Part shown: positions 7,835 through 14,348 of the stretch, in pieces
Numbering within the stretch: position 1 is the stretch's first letter
Layout: every line of letters starts with the position of its first letter
From: a virus
Virus record (IMG/VR): IMGVR_UViG_3300027736_000276
Span: 1-21,885 of that record
Reading direction: 5' to 3' (one strand)
Length of the DNA stretch: 21,885 bases
Notes under the pieces: model-generated
What the model was told of the DNA's origin: nothing
The model's database searches: none
The model's input: only the letters and a program-made list of their open reading frames with translations
Program-made: the position numbers and the translations under genes

Positions 7835-7872
7835 GCCCCCATTTTTGCCGATAATGTGTTAGATACAAAATC

Positions 7873-8091
7873 TCAAGGACTGGATTTACACCTAGCCAGC
7901 TTAGCCTTGGCAGTCTTTAGCTGAAACTTTAGCAGCCTTCTCTCATGCCTTAGCTGTGCAATCATGGCTTTCTGTTTACCTAATAAGACCATCATCTGAG
8001 TGGCAGTGCGGGCTTCAGATCCGCAGTAACCACACACACCATACCTAAGAAGTCTGATCCTTAAACAACTTCTGCAAGTTCCTGCTGTGAT
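7873..8091 (-). CDS. small zinc-ribbon protein with basic coiled-coil tail, non-standard start
   Basis: A 72-codon open frame fills the gap between the upstream nuclease-like gene and RusA. It encodes CRSC (residues 6-9) and CGYCG about 12 residues later, a plausible four-Cys zinc ribbon. A strongly basic helix follows (LLGKQKAMIAQLRHERRLLK and on), ending ARCKSSP before TGA at 7873-7875. No ATG, GTG or TTG precedes the first Cys pair in this frame. AGGAG lies seven bases before an in-frame ATC at 8091, and ATA is two codons earlier. Either a rare ATC/ATA start is used, or translation continues by coupling from the gene stopping at 8102. GTG within the ribbon would lose the first Cys pair. 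Role unknown; nucleic-acid binding is likely. Confidence 0.5.
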   Translation of the reverse strand: MTAGTCRSCLRIRLLRYGVCGYCGSEARTATQMMVLLGKQKAMIAQLRHERRLLKFQLKTAKAKLARCKSSP

Positions 8092-8101
8092 AACTATTCT
8101 C

Positions 8102-8650
8102 CTACCATTTTAAAGTTTCGGGTGGGGTTAAAAACTCTTGCTCAATGGTAATCCGGTGCAGCCCTTCATGCCACCAATGGTGCTTTAGTCGGTCAATAAC
8201 TTCCCCATGAATGCTGCCGATGATGTCTACTGATATAGTCTCAGGCTTGCTCGGGTGTTCACTTTGAACCACACACAGAACATACCTGACCTTGGTATCT
8301 AATTTATGAGGTGTGATAATTAGCCAGGGGATTGGGTCAGTGATAAGATCGCGAGTCTTGACATCCAGCCCTGGCATATCGGTGCCACCATCGGTCAAAG
8401 ATTGGGATTCATGAAGGTTGGCTTGTTGCTCCCAGAATCCTGAGAGGTCACCATATAGCCATTCCCACAGAGCTGCTTCACCTGCTAGACCACAGAACTG
8501 GTTATAGGTTCTAGCTTGTTCCTCACTGATGTTAAACTTAGTCATCCTTTGGATATGGATAGGCCAGTTATTTTTCTTGAACCATAACGATTTAGCCTGA
8601 CCAATTTGCCAAAGTAAATTTGTTGTGTGTGGACCAAAATCAATTCGCAT
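8102..8650 (-). CDS. putative PD-(D/E)XK-like nuclease
   Basis: This 182-residue protein has a pattern expected of restriction-type nucleases. Helix 1 holds Glu58 in CGLAGEAALWEWLYG. A core Asp91 sits in DGGTDMPGL, followed by the Asp96-Val-Lys98 pair in LDVKTRD, i.e. D-x(4)-D-x-K. A beta-rich half follows (VRYVLCVVQ, SVDIIGSIHG). The C-terminus TIEQEFLTPPETLKW seems a natural end. The motif spacing is right, but I do not recognise a precise family, so function stays inferred: DNA repair, recombination or host DNA breakdown. ATG 8650 has AAAGGA about six bases upstream. It lies two genes ahead of RusA in the same transcript. Confidence 0.55.
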   Translation of the reverse strand: MRIDFGPHTTNLLWQIGQAKSLWFKKNNWPIHIQRMTKFNISEEQARTYNQFCGLAGEAALWEWLYGDLSGFWEQQANLHESQSLTDGGTDMPGLDVKTRDLITDPIPWLIITPHKLDTKVRYVLCVVQSEHPSKPETISVDIIGSIHGEVIDRLKHHWWHEGLHRITIEQEFLTPPETLKW

Positions 8651-8690
8651 GGATTCCTTTTCCGGTTGCGGGATCCATCCCTATCAGATC

Positions 8691-9359
8691 TCAGCCATAA
8701 GTCCTAACAGATGCATCTACAATCATTCTTGGTGGTTCTTCCTCTGGTGCTTGAAATCGTTTGACGATCCTGTCTAAGATTTCATTCAGTTCTTTGCTCG
8801 CATTGGGTGTCAGGTCATTGATGGTTTTAGCCAGGTTGCGCTCGGACTCTTCAGCTTGCGCCATGTGTCTCATCCAGTTGGGGTTCCTTAGTTCGTAAAG
8901 TTCCAAGGTCATTACTGATTTTTTTCCCTCACCAGATGCAGTGGTCTTGAATGGCAGAGAGTTGATGCAGATGCAGCTAACCCAGCTTTTAATCTTAGAT
9001 GTCCAGATCCCATCTTTCACATGCGATAGGAATGGCACCAACACTAAACCAGTTCCCCTGCACATCGAGCAGTCAGCCACCTCAGGTTTAACAGTCCTGC
9101 GGTAATTATCCCTGCGGATCCTTAAAGCCTTTTCAAGTTCGTAAATCGTTTCCTCCCGCTTAAATATTTTGACCCCAGTCAAATCCTTGGAAGCTGCCAA
9201 AAGTTCCTCAGGTCCATAACCTTCACCTGCAAAGTAGGTTGACCAGGCTAAAAGCATCTTCAGTTCTCGTTCCTGATCCCAGCCGTAAAAGGTGGAGTGA
9301 AACTGAATCCAATCAGGCCAATCGAAATAAGGTTGGTTTGCATCGATGATCATATTCAT
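8691..9359 (-). CDS. hypothetical protein with internal zinc-finger-like Cys cluster
   Basis: This 222-residue protein is not recognised. The N-terminal half is helical and acidic-aromatic (ANQPYFDWPDWIQFHSTFYG). The middle holds CSMCRGTG, with a second cluster WVSCIC about 26 residues later, resembling a DnaJ-type or ribbon zinc site. The C-terminal half is charged and helical and ends EEEPPRMIVDASVRTYG. ATG 9359 is chosen because AAAGGA lies eight bases upstream, in a leader identical to that of the PAPS-reductase-like gene. The frame is open up to a TTG at 9395, which lacks a ribosome binding site. Position between replication-type and nuclease genes suggests a DNA-metabolism role, without direct proof. 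Confidence 0.7.
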   Translation of the reverse strand: MNMIIDANQPYFDWPDWIQFHSTFYGWDQERELKMLLAWSTYFAGEGYGPEELLAASKDLTGVKIFKREETIYELEKALRIRRDNYRRTVKPEVADCSMCRGTGLVLVPFLSHVKDGIWTSKIKSWVSCICINSLPFKTTASGEGKKSVMTLELYELRNPNWMRHMAQAEESERNLAKTINDLTPNASKELNEILDRIVKRFQAPEEEPPRMIVDASVRTYG

Positions 9360-9372
9360 GGTTGAATCCTTT
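9355..9372 (-). promoter_or_regulatory. shared translation leader, copy 1
   Basis: AAAGGATTCAACCATGAA covers the ribosome binding site and start codon of the 222-residue gene. The same 18 bases recur at 10200-10217, and a near copy with one added T precedes the winged-helix gene at 15086. AGGA also fits the core of a CsrA site. Confidence 0.6.
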
Positions 9373-9376
9373 AAAA

Positions 9377-9559
9377 TCAGTCTGTACAAAAACAAGAAAC
9401 GGTATCATCAAAATCTGTAAATAATGGCAATTGCATTTTGGACTGCTTAACTATGCTTTCATAGCTTGGCCGATCTTTCCTGAAAGTATGGTTCTTTGCA
9501 GTTGCTGAACCAATGATCTTGGCCTCTTGAGCTATCCACCAATCCAAAGCTGCTGGGTC
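9377..9559 (-). pseudogene. C-terminal remnant of the PAPS-reductase-like gene, in frame after the TAA
   Basis: The 60 codons after the TAA stay in the same frame and reach a TGA at 9379-9377, 17 bases before the next gene. They encode DPAALDWWIAQEAK, then HTFRKDRPSYESIV and a final DFDDTVSCFCTD. The FRKDRPSYE motif and the CFCTD end are what I expect at the C-terminus of phage PAPS-reductase-like proteins. The break is therefore one nonsense codon in an otherwise intact gene of about 275 codons. Readthrough, a recent mutation or a sequence error are all possible. Confidence 0.75.
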
Positions 9560-10204
9560 TTACTTGGCTACAAGGTCAAGTCTATATCTAGATTTCAGGA
9601 AACACCCTTGGCAGTTGCCATGATGCATCTGAAGGCTTAAATCAAATGACTGCTTGTTCCAGAATGAAAAGATTTCTGGCAGTGTGTTCTTAGCTTCAAA
9701 GATTGGAAAGATTGCAGGGTTGCGCCTAGAGTTTGATTTAACATTAGCCACCCTTCTTGGTTCGTCATACCTAAGGCCAATAGCTTGGTTGCACTTTTTA
9801 AACTCTGCTCCAAGGGTTTTCACATACCTGTCCAAAAGTCTTATCTTCAGCTCCACTGTACAAAACCTAGCAACTGGGTTGGGTAGGTATTGTCTCTCAT
9901 CAATCAGAATTCCAAAGGGTTCACCATTTCTGGAAGCTGTTTCAAAGGTAACTACTTTGTATCTTTCATCATGTATTTTTCCTTGATATTCAATCCAAGT
10001 AATTTTAATGCCCCAGTTAGCTTCACAAGCTTTGATAAATTCGTAAGTTTTTTCATGTTCTAATCCTGTGTTGCAGAAAACTACTTTTATCCCATCTGGA
10101 AGTTTGCCATCATAAGCCTCAATAATTTTTGCGAGCATGTACCCAGAAGTTCTACCACCTGAAAAACTAATGATGGCAGGGTATTCAATTCTGTAAGGGT
10201 TCAT
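9560..10204 (-). CDS. PAPS-reductase-like protein (PP-loop), truncated by an in-frame TAA
   Basis: The 214 residues form the N-terminal part of a phosphoadenosine-phosphosulfate reductase family protein (adenine-nucleotide alpha hydrolase fold). The PP-loop is IISFSGGRTSGYM (residues 11-23). Cys-containing family segments follow: VVFCNTGLEHEKT, NPVARFCTVELKI, and MHHGNCQGCFLKSRYRL near the end. Phage members are common near replication genes; sulfur or nucleotide chemistry, such as DNA modification, is proposed for relatives but not shown here. The frame ends at TAA 9562-9560 in the middle of a helix, and family-like sequence continues in the same frame for 60 codons. ATG 10204 overlaps the upstream stop and has AAAGGA eight bases upstream. 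Confidence 0.85.
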   Translation of the reverse strand: MNPYRIEYPAIISFSGGRTSGYMLAKIIEAYDGKLPDGIKVVFCNTGLEHEKTYEFIKACEANWGIKITWIEYQGKIHDERYKVVTFETASRNGEPFGILIDERQYLPNPVARFCTVELKIRLLDRYVKTLGAEFKKCNQAIGLRYDEPRRVANVKSNSRRNPAIFPIFEAKNTLPEIFSFWNKQSFDLSLQMHHGNCQGCFLKSRYRLDLVAK

Positions 10205-10217
10205 GGTTGAATCCTTT
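10200..10217 (-). promoter_or_regulatory. shared translation leader, copy 2
   Basis: Identical 18 bases to 9355-9372, here at the start of the PAPS-reductase-like gene. The upstream half lies inside the end of the preceding replication-type gene, so identity is not forced by coding. Confidence 0.6.
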
Positions 10218-10995
10218 GTGGTAATTGAAATCCCCTGGGCATTGCTGCTAAGGCTTCTTGAAGATTGGGTTTGGGTTTGCCATTGGTTTGAAAGCTTCTT
10301 GGTTGGGCTGGCCTATCTGTTTGGTTTGCCATCCATCTGGATAGGAATGCTGGCATTCCCTTTGCCGTCTTTCTCTTAGCTGGGGTTGTCTCTGACCAAA
10401 GCTTGGCCTTCTTAATCCAATCCAAAATAGGGGCATCTGGATAGGCTTCTTGGATCTGATTAAAAAGCTTTTGAGTTAGTGACCATGTTTTGGGATTTCC
10501 TACACATGGAAAAATCATTTCAGGTTGGTAAAGTTCTGGGGTGGTTGGCTCAGAGATGGGAACCAGCTCAGAGCAGGTGTCTGCCTCTCCTCTACTCTCT
10601 CTCTCCTCTGTCTCTTCTCTCCTCTCCTCTTCTCTCTCTCTAGGCACTGTTTTGCGTACATTTGCTTGCATGTTGCTAGCATCTGCTTGCATGTTGCTAG
10701 CATCGACCTCAACAATTTTAAATAACCCCTTATCCAGTAAAGACTTAATGCCTTTAGAACATTCTGCATCAGACACCCTCAGCACCACTGCTATGTCTTC
10801 AATGTTGTAGGGTATGTGTCCATCTGTATAGGCACTGGCTAAAATCCACAACATGGGGCAAAGTGATCTCCCAAAGACATCAAGGCGCAGAAATGCAGGG
10901 TCCATTAGGCACCCTCTGTGCAGTTTTATCCAGGGTGGATTCCTGTTCTTGTAGTGTTGAAAGTTGGACCAGTTTTTAGGTACTAGGAATTTCAT
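10201..10995 (-). CDS. putative replication initiation protein (winged-helix N-terminus)
   Basis: This 264-residue protein resembles phage replication initiators of the DnaD or replisome-organiser kind. Residues 20-100 look like a winged helix: PPWIKLHRGCLMDPAFLRL, HIPYNIEDIAVVLRV, GIKSLLDKGLFKIVEV. The middle is a strongly charged linker with REREEERREETEERESRGE and a doubled ASNMQAD peptide from a 21-base tandem repeat. The C-terminal third has WSLTQKLFNQIQEAYPDAPI and GMPAFLSRWMANQ, similar in style to the end of phage replication proteins that load helicase. Its place in the early region before RusA supports the call. The exact family was not identified. Confidence 0.6.
   Translation of the reverse strand: MKFLVPKNWSNFQHYKNRNPPWIKLHRGCLMDPAFLRLDVFGRSLCPMLWILASAYTDGHIPYNIEDIAVVLRVSDAECSKGIKSLLDKGLFKIVEVDASNMQADASNMQANVRKTVPREREEERREETEERESRGEADTCSELVPISEPTTPELYQPEMIFPCVGNPKTWSLTQKLFNQIQEAYPDAPILDWIKKAKLWSETTPAKRKTAKGMPAFLSRWMANQTDRPAQPRSFQTNGKPKPNLQEALAAMPRGFQLPQRIQP
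10663..10704 (-). repeat. two perfect 21-bp tandem repeats inside the replication-type gene
   Basis: TGCTTGCATGTTGCTAGCATC (plus strand) occurs at 10663-10683 and again at 10684-10704 without mismatch, adding seven residues to the protein linker. Next to it, 10584-10643 is an almost pure pyrimidine tract on the plus strand. Two copies only; an iteron-type origin is possible but not shown. Confidence 0.85.
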
Positions 10996-11013
10996 TTTTC
11001 TCTCTTTAATTAT

Positions 11014-11110
11014 GGGTGGGGTAATTCCCCCACCCTGTGTTTAAAACCCCATTGCAAATGTTAAACCCCAGCATCAACAACAAGTCTTAGCTGGCATCAT
11101 TTGCAATGGG
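11014..11110 (-). terminator. structured intergenic region: terminator-like stem plus GC-rich hairpin
   Basis: CCCATTGCAAATG (11048-11060) and its exact reverse complement (11098-11110) form a 13-bp stem. A smaller CCAGC/GCTGG stem lies inside, and on the minus strand GTTTT follows the outer stem. A second hairpin, GGGTGGGG/CCCCACCC (11014-11021 and 11028-11035), comes next, just before the replication-type gene. The outer stem covers the stop of the upstream gene. This could be a terminator or attenuator, or a single-strand origin-like structure. Confidence 0.5.
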
Positions 11111-11408
11111 ATTGCTCCTTTAAACTGTTAGCGATCGCCAGATAAGCTGCAGCATCTTCCAAACTGTCCTGATGATGCCCTTTAGAAAGTCGCGCAATCT
11201 TCAGTAATGACATCATGATGGCAACATCGTAGGGAGTGGTTTTGCAATCGGTGTAGGTCTGCCAGTACAGTGCGATTTTAGCCAGGCTAATTGCTGGGGG
11301 TTCATACTCAGCAGCTCGCTCTCTTATTAGGTCATAGCACCTCTCAAAGAATGCGCTGATGTTTTCATGTTCATCTGGTGGAAGATGTGGGATGGATTGG
11401 TTAGTCAT
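11097..11408 (-). CDS. DUF6378-like phage protein
   Basis: This 103-residue protein contains the pattern seen in DUF6378 phage proteins. ERAAEYEPPAISLAKIALYW is followed by TTPYDVAIMMSLLKIARLSKG and a closing SLEDAAAYLAIA. The helical make-up with conserved Glu and Asp resembles MazG-like nucleotide pyrophosphohydrolases, but I see no certain catalytic set, so only the family name is offered. The start ATG 11408 overlaps the upstream stop by ATGA, so the gene is coupled to the one before it. Its stop codon lies in the arm of a long inverted repeat. Confidence 0.7.
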   Translation of the reverse strand: MTNQSIPHLPPDEHENISAFFERCYDLIRERAAEYEPPAISLAKIALYWQTYTDCKTTPYDVAIMMSLLKIARLSKGHHQDSLEDAAAYLAIANSLKEQSHCK

Positions 11409-11686
11409 TGTTTAGGCCTTTTAGTTTTTAGCATCTGACGATTGGTTCGATACTTTGCCTCAATCCATCTCTGAACATAGGCATCTATGTGTGCTGATAC
11501 TTCTTGAAGAAGCAATCGCCTAGAAGAATACCTGATATCCAGATAGGTTTCTAAGGCTCTCTTGATCACCTTCATCTGTCGTTCTTTTAAAATGTCTGGT
11601 TCATCTTCCATCTGGTGCTGGATGTTTTGTTTGATCGCTGAGCCATCACCCTTCATGAAGGGAAAGAAGGTTTGCTGGTCTTTCAT
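11405..11686 (-). CDS. hypothetical early protein
   Basis: This 93-residue protein is not recognised. It begins MKDQQTFFPFMKGDGSAIK and is mostly helical and basic towards the end (RTNRQMLKTKRPKQ). A central amphipathic region (MKVIKRALETYLDIRYSSRR) could form a helical bundle. ATG overlaps are found on both sides: its start lies in the GIY-YIG gene stop, and its stop in the DUF6378-like start. It is therefore very likely translated, but no function can be given. Confidence 0.65.
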   Translation of the reverse strand: MKDQQTFFPFMKGDGSAIKQNIQHQMEDEPDILKERQMKVIKRALETYLDIRYSSRRLLLQEVSAHIDAYVQRWIEAKYRTNRQMLKTKRPKQ

Positions 11687-12093
11687 TGGGAATCACTCCC
11701 ATCAAAATCAAACCATTCTCCAGCTAGCAAATATTTTTTGCAGGCAAGTATAAAGTCAGTTTCGTATTTTTCAGCATATAGCTTATTCCTTGCTGCAAAT
11801 GATTTAATAAATTTAAAACTCGCAAAAGGAATACTATTTTTATGAGAGCTAAACCTTTGAATAATGTTTTGTGAAATTCCAACTTTATAAAGTGTTTTTC
11901 CTAATATATTTACTTCCAACAAATATACATAACATTTTTTACAACTTTCAGATTCATCTTCTGGTGGTGGTTGCCAATTATTATTTTCAACACATTGAAT
12001 CCAAGTATTTTCTAAAGTTCCTTGCCACTCATAAAAAGGTTTTAAAAAGCCTTCTTTTTCCATAAGCAAGGCATGACTGCTTTTGTCACTCAT
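11683..12093 (-). CDS. GIY-YIG/T5orf172-like domain protein
   Basis: This 136-residue protein carries a C-terminal T5orf172 (Mug113) type GIY-YIG domain. CYVYLLEV supplies the first strand, LYKVGISQNIIQRF the second with the conserved Arg80, and LYAEKYETDFILAC and AGEWFDF finish the fold. A preceding CKKC may bind metal. Such domains cut DNA or sit in phage defence or counter-defence proteins. ATG 12093 has AAGGAG nine bases upstream; a GTG at 12111 covers that site and is rejected. The gene and its upstream neighbour are visibly richer in A+T than the recombination genes before them, which suggests later acquisition. Confidence 0.75.
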   Translation of the reverse strand: MSDKSSHALLMEKEGFLKPFYEWQGTLENTWIQCVENNNWQPPPEDESESCKKCYVYLLEVNILGKTLYKVGISQNIIQRFSSHKNSIPFASFKFIKSFAARNKLYAEKYETDFILACKKYLLAGEWFDFDGSDSQ

Positions 12094-12146
12094 ACAACCA
12101 TTCTCCTTCACCTAACAAACTTTGTTTTATTCAGTCGTGTGGATAT

Positions 12147-12437
12147 TTACGCTTTTGTTGGATAAGGATTAGATTGTTTAAAGGGCTGATTATTTCCTTG
12201 AGATTTTATCCAGCCCACAAATTGCCAAGGAAATTCAACATGATTAAATGGGTCATGCTCATCATCTGGGCGTGTAAAACTGTTAGTTGGGCCACTAAAG
12301 CTAGTTAATCTTGTTTCATTACCATTGCCTACGACAGCAAATACAGCCACTTCTAGAAACATATAGTTATCATCGATTCCAATATGCTTCCATCTAGATG
12401 ACCATCCTGTTCCAGGACTAATGCTTAATATTTTCAT
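12147..12437 (-). CDS. hypothetical protein, A+T-rich
   Basis: This 96-residue protein is not recognised. It starts MKILSISPGTGWSSRWKHIG and contains YMFLEVAVFAVVGNGNETRL, then FPWQFVGWIKS, and ends in a polar tail. The strand-rich character with many Trp and Phe suggests a small compact beta fold. ATG 12437 has AAGGAA about eight bases upstream. A 206-base stretch without an accepted gene precedes it, so it may begin its own transcript. Together with the GIY-YIG gene it looks like a small accessory insert between recombination and replication genes. Confidence 0.65.
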   Translation of the reverse strand: MKILSISPGTGWSSRWKHIGIDDNYMFLEVAVFAVVGNGNETRLTSFSGPTNSFTRPDDEHDPFNHVEFPWQFVGWIKSQGNNQPFKQSNPYPTKA

Positions 12438-12643
12438 CTATTTATTCCTTATTTTATTTGTGTGTGTTTTAAATATCAGGCTGGCTAGTTCTTGCGACAA
12501 GCAAGGTGTGTTACTAAGCCAATCTCAACTGGCACAAACCAACCTGATAAGCGCATAAATATTAATGATGCTGGTGGGTGGGTAACAGCATCCCCATCGA
12601 AACTCCACAGAAGATTAACTGTGGCCACCCCAGATGGGTTGGT
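12438..12643 (-). other. intergenic stretch with hairpins and a possible short ORF
   Basis: CCACAG/CTGTGG (12605-12610, 12619-12624) and, on the minus strand, CTTGC/GCAAG near 12494-12508 form short hairpins. The frame following the SSB-like stop stays open for 52 codons to TAG at 12485. It includes a GTG at 12628 and an ATG at 12556 (MRLSGWFVPVEIGLVTHL and on), but no ribosome binding site is clear. I do not call it a gene. Confidence 0.35.
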
Positions 12644-13096
12644 CTAGAAGGGCAGGTCATCCAGTTCAGCCTGAAGTTCTGAATTAGATTCTGATAGTTC
12701 ATCAAGACCAATGGCAGGGTAGCCATTAGAGGTGGTGCTTTTATGGAAACTCAGGATGTGATTGGTCAAAGTTTCACCTGCCTTGATTAACTCATTTTCA
12801 TAAGGCTTATTAAACTTTGGCCCCCATGCATTAACATCAAAGCCAATTCTGCCAAGGCTGGTTAGCAGTCGTCTAAAGTCTGCATCAGTCTTTAGCCAAT
12901 AAGTTATCTGAGTTTCAACCCCTGCCAACATTACTTTGATCTGGTAAGTCTGTTTTTTCTCACCAGTTTCCTTAACAGTTATCTCTACAAAACCAGCAAA
13001 AGAAATCTTGCCAGAATATTTGCCGTCAGCCAGATCATTAGCCTTGGCAAACTTTGATTGCTGTTTCAGATCTTGCTGCACATTCATAAAATCCAT
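12644..13096 (-). CDS. single-stranded DNA-binding protein-like
   Basis: This 150-residue protein likely coats ssDNA during phage recombination and replication. The main evidence is the C-terminus: a Ser/Asn/Glu-rich flexible stretch ending AELDDLPF. This matches the acidic tip (DDLPF/DDIPF) by which bacterial SSBs recruit partner enzymes. The body is beta-rich, with GKYSGKISFAGFVEITV, KQTYQIKVMLAGVETQITYW and LKTDADFRRLLTSLGRIGFD. It is not close to classic E. coli SSB and resembles phage proteins of the DUF669 kind. Gp157 and a putative annealing protein lie directly upstream, a usual phage recombination set. AGGAG lies nine bases before ATG 13096. Confidence 0.75.
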   Translation of the reverse strand: MDFMNVQQDLKQQSKFAKANDLADGKYSGKISFAGFVEITVKETGEKKQTYQIKVMLAGVETQITYWLKTDADFRRLLTSLGRIGFDVNAWGPKFNKPYENELIKAGETLTNHILSFHKSTTSNGYPAIGLDELSESNSELQAELDDLPF

Positions 13097-13107
13097 TAGT
13101 CAATCTC

Positions 13108-13632
13108 CTATTTGATTCTTAAGGAAGTTCCGCGCTGTAGTAATTTGACACCATCAATTTCAGTTCCCATTTCCAAAGCTTTCCTGATGCTGGCGTTATC
13201 TGCTTCAATGGTGATCTTTTGGAATTGAACTGGTAACTGATCTGCTGGCAAGTCCACCTGAAGTGGTTGGACCCCACCATTATTGGCAATTGAAACCTTG
13301 AAGGTTTTGCATTCAAGCTTTTGAATTGATTGAGTTTCAAAAAAGAATTTCAATCTTTCCTTCAAGCTCTTCACTAGATTTTCATTAGTGGTTGCAAGGG
13401 CTTTAATGCGCTTAGATTCTAAAAGCCTAATAGCTGCCCTGGCCTCTATCTCCCTAATCAGCCAGCAGTAGTTTTCCACCTTGGATTCAATGGATCCTTC
13501 AAGCTCTTTCAACAGATCATCAATGGTGGTATCAATTTCCCCTGTCAACTCCCCTGCATCATCCGTCTTAGCTTCTGTTTCAAGCCAAAACTTCATAATG
13601 GCTGAACTTGCGCTTAAATCAAATAGGCTCAT
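13108..13632 (-). CDS. siphovirus Gp157 family protein
   Basis: This 174-residue protein matches the Gp157 family, linked to phage recombination modules. Typical parts are visible in order. First comes an N-terminal acidic helix with GELTGEIDTTIDDLLKELEG. A long coiled coil follows (ENYCWLIREIEARAAIRLLE and KRIKALATTNENLVKSLKER), then KLECKTFKVSIANNGG and LPVQFQKITIEADNASIRKA. It closes with EIDGVKLLQRGTSLRIK, a near-diagnostic ending. Biochemical role is not settled; some relatives are tied to phage resistance phenotypes. It is coupled by an ATGA overlap to the upstream annealing-like gene and followed after 11 bases by the SSB-like gene. Confidence 0.9.
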   Translation of the reverse strand: MSLFDLSASSAIMKFWLETEAKTDDAGELTGEIDTTIDDLLKELEGSIESKVENYCWLIREIEARAAIRLLESKRIKALATTNENLVKSLKERLKFFFETQSIQKLECKTFKVSIANNGGVQPLQVDLPADQLPVQFQKITIEADNASIRKALEMGTEIDGVKLLQRGTSLRIK

Positions 13633-14348
13633 GATCGGCCTCCCATCTTTTTAGCTATCAGCTTTTCAGCATCGATTCTTTGAGCTTCAACCAATTCATC
13701 AACTGAATTAACTTTGTAGTGTTTCAGCATTCCCTTCATGGTGCCAGGGAAAGCATGCTCAACAGCCCTGCAAGCATCTTGAAAAGTTTCCATGGGCTTC
13801 TGCTCATCCACTACCACTGGTGCTGCCAGAGCTGGTAAAGCAATCCTAGTTTGTAGCTGTAACTGGGGTTCCACTTCAGTTTCATCCAACCAACCAAGAC
13901 CGCAGATGCTAAGGGTAACCCTGCGCTTAGCTTTAGTTTCAGCACACATAATCTTGTTAGATCTGGCTTCACCCTGCAAACCCTTCAAACTTACCACCCC
14001 ACAGGATTCATCATTCCTTCCAGTCATGTCCTCTGCTCGAGCTGTTACTGTGTAGATGTCTTCAACCAGTTCCCTAGATAGGATCTGAATAGATACCCCA
14101 TGAAGTTTCCTAAGCTGATCACTGCAAGCTCTAGTGGCATACAACTTCAACTTCCCACCCAAAGGGATAAACTCAAAGGGTTGGGTGTGTGGATTCAGGC
14201 CAAGACTTTCACAGACCCGCATATAGTAGGCACTGCGTTGGTCTTCACTAAGGGTAGATAGATCGCCCTGGATAAGGACCGCATCTGTTTTTACTGCCTC
14301 TAGCTCAACAGGCTTAAGGCTATTTTTTGTCTTCAAAATTGTTGTCAT
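13629..14348 (-). CDS. conserved phage recombination protein, putative RecT/Red-beta-type annealing protein
   Basis: This 239-residue protein carries a conserved phage pattern. YYMRVCESLGLNPHTQPFEF is followed by KLKLYATRACSDQLRKLHGV, a middle GRNDESCGVVSLKGLQGEA, and TKAKRRVTLSICGLGWLDET. These blocks recall the core of RecT/Red-beta single-strand annealing proteins (SLGLNP, a basic KAKRR stretch), but the link is remote and I rate it as inference. A C-terminal helical segment, FQDACRAVEHAFPGTMKGML, may be separate. Gp157 and an SSB-like protein follow at once, as in many annealing modules; no exonuclease partner is visible. ATG 14348 lies 29 bases inside the CsrA gene end. Confidence 0.65.
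   Translation of the reverse strand: MTTILKTKNSLKPVELEAVKTDAVLIQGDLSTLSEDQRSAYYMRVCESLGLNPHTQPFEFIPLGGKLKLYATRACSDQLRKLHGVSIQILSRELVEDIYTVTARAEDMTGRNDESCGVVSLKGLQGEARSNKIMCAETKAKRRVTLSICGLGWLDETEVEPQLQLQTRIALPALAAPVVVDEQKPMETFQDACRAVEHAFPGTMKGMLKHYKVNSVDELVEAQRIDAEKLIAKKMGGRS

Noticed and set aside
9560-9562. General recoding of TAA in this phage
   Set aside because: TAA clearly ends other genes here in TAATG overlaps (698-700, 17219-17221, 20628-20630), and no suppressor tRNA is seen.
10525-10810. Plus-strand frames across the pyrimidine-rich tract
   Set aside because: They encode Leu/Ser repeats caused by the CT tract; the minus-strand replication-type gene explains the region.
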